From positions 1 through 64,000 of the forward strand of contig JAEEQN010000001.1 in NCBI GenBank assembly GCA_016285345.1: a stretch of DNA of 64,000 nucleotides, in the 5' to 3' direction. The stretch is from Victivallales bacterium (GTDB taxonomy: Bacteria; Verrucomicrobiota; Lentisphaeria; Victivallales; UBA1829). The position numbers and the translations under genes are program-made. The notes under the pieces are model-generated. The model was given only the letters and a program-made list of their open reading frames with translations, made no database searches and was not told the origin of the DNA. Within the stretch, counting starts at the first letter, position 1; the number at the start of each line of letters is the position of its first letter. Positions 35,559 to 44,133 of the stretch are shown here, piece by piece.

Positions 35559-36725
35559 TTGAAGGACCGTGTCAAGATTTTCATGTTCAGCGATGCGCTC
35601 GGGTACGAGATCGTCCAGCGCTACAAGTTCATGACGGACGAATTCCCGGTCCGGCTTCCCGTCCGTACGCAGTTCGGCTATTCCTCGACGTGCGTCCCCA
35701 CAATCCTGACCGGCGAACCCCCCACGAAACACGGCCATTTCAGCTTTTTCTACCGCCCGAAAGACGCGAAATCCCCGTTCGGCTTTTTCCGCTTCCTGCA
35801 TCCCTTCCTGCATCCGTCGGTCATCTTCGATAACCACCGCATCCGTCACCGCGTAAGCCTCTGGCTGGCGCGCCACATGCACTACACGGGTTACTTCAAC
35901 CTCTATCGTGTGCCGTATGCCCGCCTGCCGTATTTCGATTACAGCGAGAAACATGACATGTATGCGCCGCACGGCCTGGCTCCGGTGAAAAATCTGCGCG
36001 ACGTCCTGACCGAGTCCGGCGTGCCGTTCCATATCTCGAACTGGCGTCTGAATGACGACCAGAACATCGAAGCCGCGAAGAGGTTGCTTGAGGAGGAAAA
36101 GACGGAGTTCTTCTTCGTTTATACCGCCGGTCTGGACAGTATGCTGCATTTTCACGTACACGAACCCGAGGTCGTGGCGAAGCATCTTGAGGCGTTCTCC
36201 GCCAAGGTGCGCGGCCTGCTTGAAACCGCCCGGGCGCATTTCCGTCAGGTCGATTTCTGCATCTTCTCCGATCACGGCATGACGCCGCTGAAAGGTGAGA
36301 CCGATATCAAGGCCATGCTTGAGGCGCTCCCGCTCAAATTCGGGCAGGACTACGTTGCCGCGTACGATTCCACCATGCTCCGCGTGTGGTTCCTGAAACC
36401 GGAAGCGCGCAAGCCGGTCATGGATGCAGTGAACGGCGCGCCCGGCCACTGGCTCTCCCCGGAGGAAAAGACCGCGTTCCACGTCGATTTCGCCGACGCC
36501 AGCTACGGCGACGAGATATTCCTGCTCGACCCCGGCATTCAGCTGGTCCCGAGCGACATGGGCGCGAAGCCCATCCCCGGCATGCACGGATTCTCCCCCG
36601 ACGACCGCGATTCCACGGCCTGCATCCTCTCCGTGAACGAACTCTCCGAACACCCGCGCGAGATCGCCGATTTCTTCCGCCTGATGAAACAGGGCGCATT
36701 CGAGCTGAAAACCGCCGGAGCGTGA
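35559..36725 (+). CDS. Alkaline-phosphatase-superfamily hydrolase or phosphotransferase
   Basis: 388 residues from a TTG at 35559 behind a GGGGGG-type ribosome site. The fold elements of the superfamily are visible: FMFSDALGYE (first metal Asp, about 8-17), STCVPTILTGEPP with the Thr/Ser nucleophile region (about 43-55), FFFVYTAGLDSMLH and FCIFSDHGMTPLKGE (Asp-His, about 233-247), and GMHGFSPDD (late His). The type I phosphodiesterase/nucleotide pyrophosphatase and phosphoglycerol transferase branches are both possible. In this cassette it may handle phospho-substituents of surface glycans. No signal peptide is seen, so it would act in the cytoplasm. Confidence 0.8.
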   Translation: MKDRVKIFMFSDALGYEIVQRYKFMTDEFPVRLPVRTQFGYSSTCVPTILTGEPPTKHGHFSFFYRPKDAKSPFGFFRFLHPFLHPSVIFDNHRIRHRVSLWLARHMHYTGYFNLYRVPYARLPYFDYSEKHDMYAPHGLAPVKNLRDVLTESGVPFHISNWRLNDDQNIEAAKRLLEEEKTEFFFVYTAGLDSMLHFHVHEPEVVAKHLEAFSAKVRGLLETARAHFRQVDFCIFSDHGMTPLKGETDIKAMLEALPLKFGQDYVAAYDSTMLRVWFLKPEARKPVMDAVNGAPGHWLSPEEKTAFHVDFADASYGDEIFLLDPGIQLVPSDMGAKPIPGMHGFSPDDRDSTACILSVNELSEHPREIADFFRLMKQGAFELKTAGA

Positions 36726-36731
36726 TCTCCC

Positions 36732-37649
36732 ATGTCCGCGGAAACACAATCCGGTTGTCCGCCCGAAATCACTGTCGTGGTGCGTTCCCACAATGATCGC
36801 GACCTCATCCTCGACACGCTCTCCATGCTCTGCGAACAGACTGTCGCGGACCGTATGGAGATTCTGCTTTTCGACGACAATTCCACCGACGGCACGCTTG
36901 AGATCGCCATGTCGTTCCCGTCCGTCACGATTGTTCCGTGGGACGGCCTGCCGTACAATCCGCCCCGCGTGCTGAACCGCGCGGTCGACGCCGCGCACGG
37001 CAAATACATCGTCTTCAACAATTCCGATGCCGTCCCGTGCAGCCGCGACGCGGTGGAACGCATCGTGGCGCGTCTTCGGGACTCCGCCGTCGGCGCGGTC
37101 TACGGCAACCAGTTGCCGCGCGCGGACGCTCTCCCGCTGGTGCGGAAGGACTACGAGCGCGCATTCGGCGACGGCACGGTCGCGGCAAGCTGGGGGTTCA
37201 TGTTCTCGCTGGTCTTCTCCGCTGTCCGTACCGACGTTGCGCGTCGTATCCGGTTCAATCCGGCATTCCAGTATTCGGAGGACATCGACTGGGCGCTCCG
37301 CATCCGCGAATCCGGCCTGAAGGTCGTCTACGAAAAGGACGCCGCCGTGGTCCATTCGCACAATTATACGCCGGAAATCCTTCGCAAACGGTTCTACAAC
37401 GAAGGTATCGCGAACGGCATGCTCTACGGCGCGAAGCCTTGTTTCTGCCGTGCGTTCCTCGGATTTGCGGCCGAAGCAGCCCGCGATTTCCTCTACCTCT
37501 GCCGACATCGCGAGCTCGGCTATTGCTTCAAAGGTCTCCGCTACCGCTGGATCCAGCGCATGAGCTGTTACCGAGGAGAGAAGTATGCTTTTCAGCAGGA
37601 TTTCTTCCACAAGAAAGACTCTCCCACTCCTCTTGTTCCGAAATCCTGA
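36732..37649 (+). CDS. Glycosyltransferase family 2 protein
   Basis: 305 residues. The GT-A core is visible: ITVVVRSHNDRDLI (about 13-26), LLFDDNSTDGT (DD motif), NNSDAVP as the DxD equivalent, a GFMFSLVFSAVRTDV acceptor region and EDIDWALRIRESG (ED-x(1-2)D/W motif). It transfers a sugar from an NDP-sugar onto a surface glycan or lipid. It begins 6 bp after the phosphatase-superfamily gene and closes the cassette. Its last codons, including the stop TGA (37647-37649), lie inside the first copy of a direct repeat. Confidence 0.9.
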   Translation: MSAETQSGCPPEITVVVRSHNDRDLILDTLSMLCEQTVADRMEILLFDDNSTDGTLEIAMSFPSVTIVPWDGLPYNPPRVLNRAVDAAHGKYIVFNNSDAVPCSRDAVERIVARLRDSAVGAVYGNQLPRADALPLVRKDYERAFGDGTVAASWGFMFSLVFSAVRTDVARRIRFNPAFQYSEDIDWALRIRESGLKVVYEKDAAVVHSHNYTPEILRKRFYNEGIANGMLYGAKPCFCRAFLGFAAEAARDFLYLCRHRELGYCFKGLRYRWIQRMSCYRGEKYAFQQDFFHKKDSPTPLVPKS

Positions 37650-37808
37650 TCTCCAGGCATCGTGTCGGAGCGTAGCCCGTCACAACCTGGGTGGAGGCTT
37701 TGCCTCCCCGCTTGTTCCGAAATCCTGATTTCCAAACCTTGTGTTCGTGTTTGAGCGTCATATCTGTGTTTTTTCCGCTTTTTTCTTGTTCCGGACTTGA
37801 TTTCTCCG
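37632..37808 (+). repeat. Degenerate tandem array with a unit of about 74-79 bp
   Basis: CTTGTTCCGAAATCCTGAT and its flank occur at 37632-37655 and again at 37711-37734 with one mismatch in 24 nt. A third, diverged start is seen at about 37785 (CTTGTTCCGGACTTGATTTC). The first unit contains structured repeat B and the second holds a worn CGTGTTTGAGCG remnant. The third start supplies the -35 box of the tRNA-Gly promoter. Confidence 0.6.
37661..37707 (+). repeat. Structured intergenic repeat B, copy 2
   Basis: Two small hairpins: GTGTCGG with CCGTCAC (one mismatch) and GGAGGC-TTT-GCCTCC, separated by CACAACC. It aligns ungapped to 17090-17044 (minus) at 37 of 47 positions, including one compensated stem pair. 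Confidence 0.75.
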
Positions 37809-37824
37809 GCAAAAGATGTATAGT
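37797..37824 (+). promoter_or_regulatory. Promoter of the tRNA-Gly/tRNA-Tyr unit
   Basis: TTGATT (37797-37802), 16 bp, TATAGT (37819-37824), about 25 bp before tRNA-Gly. Confidence 0.65.
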
Positions 37825-37848
37825 AATAAATCCTCTTTTGAAACGCCC

Positions 37849-37922
37849 GCGGGTATAGTTCAACGGTAGAACATTAGCCTTCCAAGCTAATTGTGAGGGT
37901 TCGATTCCCTCTACCCGCTCCA
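37849..37922 (+). tRNA. tRNA-Gly (anticodon TCC)
   Basis: A complete cloverleaf: acceptor GCGGGTA/TACCCGC, anticodon loop CTTCCAA in a TTAGC/GCTAA stem, T-loop GGTTCGATTCC. The 3' CCA is encoded (37920-37922). Length is 74 nt with CCA. Confidence 0.97.
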
Positions 37923-37935
37923 AGTGCTGTTTCCT

Positions 37936-38020
37936 GGTGGGGTTGCAGAGCGGTCAAATGCAGTAGACTGTAAATCTACCGGCCATGCCTTCGATGGTTC
38001 GAATCCATCCCCCACCACCA
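37936..38020 (+). tRNA. tRNA-Tyr (anticodon GTA)
   Basis: Acceptor GGTGGGG/CCCCACC, anticodon loop CTGTAAA, a long class II variable arm and T-loop GGTTCGAATCC; the 3' CCA is encoded (38018-38020). It follows tRNA-Gly by 13 bp on the same transcript. Confidence 0.97.
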
Positions 38021-38031
38021 TTTTGATCTTC

Positions 38032-38064
38032 AAGGGTTTGCATGTTACGTGCGAACCCTTTTTC
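38032..38064 (+). terminator. Rho-independent terminator of the tRNA-Gly/Tyr unit
   Basis: A 10-bp stem (38032-38041 with 38051-38060, one U-G wobble) is followed by TTTTT and, shortly after, another T run. Confidence 0.75.
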
Positions 38065-38135
38065 GTTTTTAAGATACGGGAAAACGGGATTCCGGGGAAG
38101 AAGGAGAAAACTCAGGAACGAGGGCACAAAAAAAG

Positions 38136-38208
38136 TGAGCTGGCAGGGACTCGAACCCTGGACACCCGCCTTAAAAGGGCGATGCTCTACCGACTGAGCT
38201 ACCAGCCC
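38136..38208 (-). tRNA. tRNA-Lys (anticodon TTT)
   Basis: On the minus strand: acceptor GGGCTGG/CCAGCTC, D-loop TAGCTCAGTCGGTAGAGC, anticodon loop CTTTTAA and T-loop GGTTCGAGTCC. CCA is not encoded (ACTTT follows), unlike the two neighbouring tRNAs. A T-run follows directly on the minus strand (38134-38128). The 311-bp gap up to dnaE (38209-38519) holds the dnaE promoter and, on the minus strand, a weak TATAGT-like box for this tRNA. Confidence 0.96.
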
Positions 38209-38398
38209 ACGACAAAAAACACGTGAAACACTATAAAATAACACGTTTTTCCCAAAATGCAAATCTAAATGAGGAAAAAGCGGGAAAATACCCTGAAAAG
38301 GACGGACATAAGGATATGTGTTTTCCTACGGTGATTCCTTCTTTTCTTTCGTAATTCGCTCTTTTGGTATCAAATCTTGCCTTTTTCCTGTTTCCGGT

Positions 38399-38427
38399 TT
38401 GAAAAATCCCCGTTTCGGCTGTATAAT
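38399..38427 (+). promoter_or_regulatory. Promoter of dnaE
   Basis: TTGAAA (38399-38404), 17 bp, a perfect TATAAT (38422-38427). The leader to the ATG is about 85 nt and shows no clear structure. Confidence 0.75.
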
Positions 38428-38519
38428 TAAATGATATCGCCTTTTATAGATGGACACGCGCGTTTCCCGCCGCCGTCCATGGTTATATTTGAACGCAAAC
38501 GATTAGGGATACGGGAATT

Positions 38520-41500
38520 ATGGCTACGGATTTCGTGCATCTGCACCTGCATACGGACTACAGCCTGCTGGACGGCGCGTGCGCCATCTCCTGGGCGAAA
38601 TTGAAGAAGGAGGACGCCGAGGGCAAGGTCGACCTGGTCACCATGGCAAAGGAATACGGCATGAAGGCCTGCGCGATCACCGACCACGGCGTCATGGGCG
38701 GCTGCTACGAGTTCCACAACGCCATGAAGAAGGCGGAGATCAAGCCGATCATCGGCTGCGAGACGTATATCGCGCCCGGCAGCCGTCTGGAAAAAACGCC
38801 CGGCGTCCCGAACATCAAGGGTTTTCATCTGATCCTGCTGGCGAAGAACAACGTCGGCTACCACAACCTCTGCAAGCTTAATTCCGAAGCGCACATGACC
38901 GGGTTCTACTACAAGCCGCGCATCGACCGCGAGCTCCTCGCGAAATACCACGAGGGCATCATCGGCATGAGCGCGTGTCTGCAGGGCGAGATCGACGTGG
39001 CGATCCTGCGCGGCGGCGTGGACGCCGGCCGCAAGGTGCTGTTCGACTACCTCGACCTTTTCGGCGGCAGGGAAAACTTCTGCCTGGAGCTCATGTACCA
39101 CGGGATCGAGGACCAGAAGACCGTCAACCGCGGTCTCATCCAGCTTGCCCGGGAGAACGACATCCGCCTCGTTGCCACGAATGACGTGCACTATCTGAAG
39201 AAGGAGCATGCGCGTTCCCACGAGATCATGCTGTGCATCCAGACGCGCACCACTTTGAGCGATGAGCGCCGGATGAAGATGGAGTACGACGAATTCTACT
39301 TCAAGTCCGGCGACGAGATGATGAAGGTCTTCGGGACCGAGGCTCCGGACGCGATTACGAACACGCTCGCGGTCGCCGAACAGTGCGACGTTACGATCGG
39401 CTACGAGAACCACTACCCGGAATACACCCCGCCGCAGGAGTTCATCGACACGCTCGACCTGGATGCCATCCGCGCCGAATCCGAAACGGAGATCGATGCC
39501 GAGATCGAGGAGAACCGCGTGAAAAAGCCCGATGACCCCGTTCCCGACGACGCCAAGCGCGCCAACCTCGTCGAACGCCGCATCGTCATGAAGAAATCCG
39601 CCGCCTACCTCCGCAGTATCTGCCTGTACGGCACGGGCCGCGCGGACAGCGTGTGCGGCTACGAGAAGAAATACGGTTACGACCCGTTCGATCCGCCGGA
39701 GGACAAAAAGGAGGAGGCGAAACGCAACCTCGACCGCATGGACTTCGAACTGTCGGTCATCAACCGCACGAAATATCCGAGCTACTTCCTCTGCGTGTGG
39801 GACTTCATCAACTGGGCGAAGGAGCACGGCATCCCGGTCGGACCGGGACGCGGTTCCGGCGCAGGCTCCATCGTCGCCTACCTGAGCGGCATCACGAACA
39901 TCGACCCGATGAAATACGACCTGCTGTTCGAGCGCTTCCTGAACCCGGACCGCGTGTCGCCGCCCGACTTCGACACGGACTTCTGCGAACGTCACCGCCA
40001 GGAGGTCATCGACTACGTGATCAAGAAATACGGCGAGGACAGCGTGTCCCAGATCGGCACGTACGGCACGCTGAAGGCGAAGGCCGTCGTGAAGGACGTC
40101 GCGCGCGTCCTCGGCCGTACCCCGGCGGAGGGCAACATGATCACGAAGCTCATTCCCGAAGACCCGAAGATGACGCTCGCGAAGGCCGTCAAGGAGTCGC
40201 CCGAGCTCAAACAGCTCCTCGAAAAGGAATCCTGGGTCCGCGAGATATTCCAATACTGCGCCCCGATCGAACAGCTCAACCGCCAGATGGGCATCCACGC
40301 GTGCGGCGTCATCATCTGCAACCAGCCGCTCGCCGACCTCGTCCCGCTCGGGCGCGGCGCGCACGAGGAAGTCATCACGCAGTACGTCGCGCCGCTCTGC
40401 GAGAGCATCGGCCTCCTCAAAATGGACTTCCTCGGCCTCCGTACGCTGACCGTGATCCAGGACGCCGTGGACAACGTGAAGCGCACGCACGGCATCACGC
40501 TCGACATGGACACGATTCCGCTGGACGACCAGAAGACCTACGACCTCATCAACCGCGGCGACACCGTTTCCGTGTTCCAGCTCGAATCCGGCGGCATGCA
40601 GGACCTCTGCCGCAAGTTCGGCGTCGAGAATCTTCGGCACATCATCGCCCTTGTGGCGCTCTACCGCCCCGGCCCGATGCAGTTCCTCGACCTCTTCGTC
40701 GGACGCAAAAAGGGCACCATCCCGCTCGAATACGACCATCCGCTCATGGAACAATACCTGAAGGAAACGTACGGCATCATGCTCTACCAGGAGCAGATCA
40801 TGCAGTGCGTGCAGGTGCTCGCCGGATTCTCGCTCGGCCAGGCCGACATCCTCCGCCGCGCCATCGGCAAGAAGAAGATCAAGGACATGGAGGCCCAGCA
40901 CGACAAGTTCATCGAGGGCTGCGCCCAGACGAACAAGATCCCGACCGCCCAGGCGGAACACATCTGGGAAAACATCAAAAAGTTCGCCGAGTACGGATTC
41001 AACAAGTCGCACAGCGCCGCCTACGCGCTCCTCTCCTACCGTACGGCCTACCTGAAGGCGAACTACCGGCCCGAGTTCATGGCCGCCGTCCTCACCAGCG
41101 AACTTTCCAACGCGAAAAAGCTCACGTTCCTCATCAACGAATGCCGCACGACCGGCATCCGCATCCTCCCGCCGGACGTGAACACCAGCGACGTGAACTT
41201 CACCGTGGACGGCGACGCCATCCGATTCGGCCTCGGCGCCATCAAGGGCTTCGGGCAGGGCGTTTCCGCCGTCATCATTGAGGCGCGCAAGGACGGCCCG
41301 TTCACCTCGCTGACCGACCTTGCCGAACGTACCGAAGGGCTCAACGCCAAGGGGCTCGAAGCGCTCATCCGCTGCGGCGCGCTGGATTCCACCGGCCTCA
41401 AACGCTCCCAGCTCGTCGCCATGATCGACTCCGCACTGACGTCCGCCTCGGCCGCCCGCCGCGACCGCGAATCCGGCCAGGCCAGCCTCTTCGACATGCT

Positions 41501-42371
41501 GGACGACCCGAAGGACGCCGGACTCGAGGAACAGGCCCCGCCGGACATCCCGGAATTCCCGGACAGCGAAATGCTGGAGGACGAGAAGCAGCTCCTCGGA
41601 TTCTTCGTTTCCGGTCACCCGCTTTCCTCCTCGAAAAAGACCATCGGCAACTTCTCCACGGCCAACCTCGCGGAGATTTCGCGCATGCCCGGCGACATCG
41701 GCGTCAAGTTCGGCGGCCTCGTGACCTCGGTCGCCAAGAAATACACCAAGAGCGACAGCAAGCCCTTCGCCATCGTCCAGATCGAGGACCTCACCGACAC
41801 CATCGAGTGCGTCTGCTACAACCGCCTCTACACCGAGGTCAACTCGCTGCTCGTCGAGGGCGCGAAGGTCTTTGTCCGCGCCGTCACCAAGAAGGGCGAG
41901 GAGGAGGATGCCGAAGTTTCGCTTCAGCTCGAAGACGTGATCCCGCTGGAGGACGCTCCGTTCTTCAACGCCGGCACGCTTCAGGTCAATCTCTTCGAGG
42001 ACGACATGAAGCCGGACGCCTGCGAAAAACTGCGCGACCTGCTCACGCGCCACGCCACGCCGCCGCCCGAACTCTTCCCGGCGGGATTTGAACCGGAAGA
42101 AGCCGACGATCCGTCGGCCCGGCGCAGAAACGCGAAGCAGAAACAGGGCCCGGAACCCGTTCCCGTGCTCGTCTGCGCCGCCACGAAGGATCGTCTGGCC
42201 GCCTTTATCGAACTGCCGCAGTCTGTCCGCGTCTATGTCTCCAGGGGACTCCTGAACGAACTCGACGCATTGCTCGGTGCGAACCACTACACGATCAAAC
42301 CCAACGATGACGTTCCGCAGCCGCGCCGCCAGTGGCGCCGGGACAAGGAAACCGAACCGGCTTCGGCCTGA
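38520..42371 (+). CDS. dnaE: DNA polymerase III subunit alpha DnaE
   Basis: The replicative polymerase catalytic subunit, 1283 residues, somewhat longer than the 1160 of E. coli. The N-terminal PHP domain has FVHLHLHTDYSLLDGA (about 5-20). The C-family palm holds GPGRGSGAGSIVAYLSGI and PDFDTDF with the catalytic aspartates, then NRQMGIHACGVII. Helix-hairpin-helix and OB-fold regions follow (for example VKFGGLVTSV). A variable Pro/Arg-rich tail ends the protein. It has its own promoter and is followed 18 bp later by a secreted protein gene. Confidence 0.97.
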   Translation: MATDFVHLHLHTDYSLLDGACAISWAKLKKEDAEGKVDLVTMAKEYGMKACAITDHGVMGGCYEFHNAMKKAEIKPIIGCETYIAPGSRLEKTPGVPNIKGFHLILLAKNNVGYHNLCKLNSEAHMTGFYYKPRIDRELLAKYHEGIIGMSACLQGEIDVAILRGGVDAGRKVLFDYLDLFGGRENFCLELMYHGIEDQKTVNRGLIQLARENDIRLVATNDVHYLKKEHARSHEIMLCIQTRTTLSDERRMKMEYDEFYFKSGDEMMKVFGTEAPDAITNTLAVAEQCDVTIGYENHYPEYTPPQEFIDTLDLDAIRAESETEIDAEIEENRVKKPDDPVPDDAKRANLVERRIVMKKSAAYLRSICLYGTGRADSVCGYEKKYGYDPFDPPEDKKEEAKRNLDRMDFELSVINRTKYPSYFLCVWDFINWAKEHGIPVGPGRGSGAGSIVAYLSGITNIDPMKYDLLFERFLNPDRVSPPDFDTDFCERHRQEVIDYVIKKYGEDSVSQIGTYGTLKAKAVVKDVARVLGRTPAEGNMITKLIPEDPKMTLAKAVKESPELKQLLEKESWVREIFQYCAPIEQLNRQMGIHACGVIICNQPLADLVPLGRGAHEEVITQYVAPLCESIGLLKMDFLGLRTLTVIQDAVDNVKRTHGITLDMDTIPLDDQKTYDLINRGDTVSVFQLESGGMQDLCRKFGVENLRHIIALVALYRPGPMQFLDLFVGRKKGTIPLEYDHPLMEQYLKETYGIMLYQEQIMQCVQVLAGFSLGQADILRRAIGKKKIKDMEAQHDKFIEGCAQTNKIPTAQAEHIWENIKKFAEYGFNKSHSAAYALLSYRTAYLKANYRPEFMAAVLTSELSNAKKLTFLINECRTTGIRILPPDVNTSDVNFTVDGDAIRFGLGAIKGFGQGVSAVIIEARKDGPFTSLTDLAERTEGLNAKGLEALIRCGALDSTGLKRSQLVAMIDSALTSASAARRDRESGQASLFDMLDDPKDAGLEEQAPPDIPEFPDSEMLEDEKQLLGFFVSGHPLSSSKKTIGNFSTANLAEISRMPGDIGVKFGGLVTSVAKKYTKSDSKPFAIVQIEDLTDTIECVCYNRLYTEVNSLLVEGAKVFVRAVTKKGEEEDAEVSLQLEDVIPLEDAPFFNAGTLQVNLFEDDMKPDACEKLRDLLTRHATPPPELFPAGFEPEEADDPSARRRNAKQKQGPEPVPVLVCAATKDRLAAFIELPQSVRVYVSRGLLNELDALLGANHYTIKPNDDVPQPRRQWRRDKETEPASA

Positions 42372-42389
42372 CGCACCCGGGAGTACCAC

Positions 42390-44000
42390 ATGAAAAATGC
42401 AATCCGCACCTGTCTGCTTCTTCTCTGCGTGATCCTGCTCGCCGCGTCCGACGTCCTGCTTCATGCCGCCCCGATCAAAAAGCTTCCCGACGAACCGGAG
42501 GAATCCGAATCCGCCGTGAAAAAACTCCCCGGCGAGGAACAGGAAAAAGACTCCCCCGAAGCGGAAGAAACCGCGAAATCCGAGGAGAAGAAACCCGCGA
42601 AGACCGAGGCCGAGGCGATCAAGGAGATCACGGAGCGTCTTGACAGGATGATTTATCCGTACAAGCCGCTTCAGCGCAACCGTGAACCGATCATGAACCG
42701 GGATCTTTCCGATGACGTTGTCCCGTCCTGGCGGCTGATTTATGTAAAGCCGTTCGACAAGCCGCAGGAAGACGCAAAAACGGAAGCCTCCGCCACTCCT
42801 GCGGCCGCGGAGGATGACGATGAAGACCTGAAGGAGGATTTCGCCGCGATCACGCTGATCCCGGTCAAATCCATCCGGCTTTCCAACGCTTTGAAACTCA
42901 GCGCTGTGGGAAAGCCGGAGGAGAAGATTCTCCAATCGCTTTTCTTTACGAAATACGGCATCATGTGGCGCAAACTCCAGACACAGTACGAGAACTTCAC
43001 GCTCTACCTCGGCGCGACGGAGGATTTCCATGTGTTCGCTTCGGCCAACATCGCCGTCATCTATACGCTGTTCCGCAACGTCGACATGAAGGGCGGCACC
43101 GACCTGATTTCCCTGTTCGTGGACTGCCTCGACATTGAGGACGAGGAATACTTCACGAACCGGTTCGCGCTCGTGCATCTGACGGAATTCGGGGACGCCT
43201 CGATCCCTGACCTGCAGAGCGCTATCAAGCGTATCGCCGCCGCCGGCCAGACCCCGATCCAGCAGTTCCTCGCTCTCACGAACATCGCCGCGTCTTCGGA
43301 GAAGGCGATCGAACTGCTCAACGAGGCATCGGATTCCAAGGATGCCCAGATACGCGACGCCGCGTTCACGGCGATGATCGGGATGCCGTCCGTGATGAGG
43401 GAACTGAAGCATTCGTATGTCCGCATGGTCGAAACGCGTGAAAAGATCTGGCCGGGATTCGCCGCCTGTGACCTTCTCGATTGCGCAAAGGAGCTTTCCC
43501 CGTTGCTCGATGCCTACTATGCGAAACCGAGGTCCGTGGCGGAGTTCGAGACCGTCGCCCGTGCCCGCTGGATGCTCAAGGACCCGGACCTGAAGCTCGT
43601 GCACACACAGGCGCTGAACGAGATCACCATCGCGTCCATCCGCAGCGGCGAGATCGCCAATTCCCCGCTGTACCGCAATGTGCAGGAGACGGATGCCACC
43701 CGAAACGCGCGTCTTCAGGTCGAGGACGAGAAGCGCATTGCGTCGGCGAAGGAGGCCATCCTGAAAGCGCCTCAGACCGATCTCAGCGTCTGTGCCGGCA
43801 TCGAACTCGTCATGTTCACGACCAAGGATAAACGTGTTTCCACGCAGTACATCAGCCGCGTGAACAGCGTCGGCATCGACATCCTCCGCGCGCTGCCGCG
43901 TCAGGAGACGTTCCGTTGTCTGGATGCCCTGATCCGTTACAACGATTCCGTCCCGGAGGCGGAAAAGCTGTCCGATATCCGGGCCAGGGTGGGAAAGTGA
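42390..44000 (+). CDS. Secreted protein, helical repeat type, function unknown
   Basis: 536 residues. A signal peptide of about 27 residues (MKNAIRTCLLLLCVILLAASDVL, cleavage near HAA) leads to a Lys/Glu/Pro-rich linker (about 30-75) and then to a long helical body with HEAT-like pairs (about 190-400, for example TNRFALVHLTEFGDASIPDL and QIRDAAFTAMIG). No catalytic motif is seen. It lies 18 bp behind dnaE, probably for packing reasons. It is presumably periplasmic, because no lipobox or anchor is visible. I do not recognise a family. Confidence 0.75.
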   Translation: MKNAIRTCLLLLCVILLAASDVLLHAAPIKKLPDEPEESESAVKKLPGEEQEKDSPEAEETAKSEEKKPAKTEAEAIKEITERLDRMIYPYKPLQRNREPIMNRDLSDDVVPSWRLIYVKPFDKPQEDAKTEASATPAAAEDDDEDLKEDFAAITLIPVKSIRLSNALKLSAVGKPEEKILQSLFFTKYGIMWRKLQTQYENFTLYLGATEDFHVFASANIAVIYTLFRNVDMKGGTDLISLFVDCLDIEDEEYFTNRFALVHLTEFGDASIPDLQSAIKRIAAAGQTPIQQFLALTNIAASSEKAIELLNEASDSKDAQIRDAAFTAMIGMPSVMRELKHSYVRMVETREKIWPGFAACDLLDCAKELSPLLDAYYAKPRSVAEFETVARARWMLKDPDLKLVHTQALNEITIASIRSGEIANSPLYRNVQETDATRNARLQVEDEKRIASAKEAILKAPQTDLSVCAGIELVMFTTKDKRVSTQYISRVNSVGIDILRALPRQETFRCLDALIRYNDSVPEAEKLSDIRARVGK

Positions 44001-44051
44001 TCTTTTTTTCGTGTGTTTTAGACATTTATCTAAAAAAATGTTCCGCCGCGT

Positions 44052-44079
44052 TTGAAAAATAAAAAACAGCGTGTAAAGT
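44052..44079 (+). promoter_or_regulatory. Promoter of the ketoacyl-ACP synthase gene
   Basis: TTGAAA (44052-44057), 16 bp, TAAAGT (44074-44079) preceded by GTG, about 55 bp before the ATG. A weak TTTAGA/TCTAAA hairpin (44017-44034) lies between it and the preceding gene. Confidence 0.7.
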
Positions 44080-44133
44080 ATTAAGATAAATTATGTACGT
44101 CAACCACTATCAAACCAATTAGGAACGAAGCGA

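Noticed and set aside
37632-37734. CRISPR-like repeat spacing in the 74-79 bp array.
   Set aside because: There are only two clear units, they diverge, the intervals are similar to one another in part, and no cas genes are present.
38427-43604. A 1725-codon open frame on the minus strand opposite dnaE and the next gene.
   Set aside because: It mirrors the codon-position GC bias of the well-supported dnaE on the other strand, its amino-acid composition is biased (His, Arg, Val, Asp, Glu), and it shows no domain. The same holds for the minus-strand frame at 29881-33390 opposite glnS and hcp.
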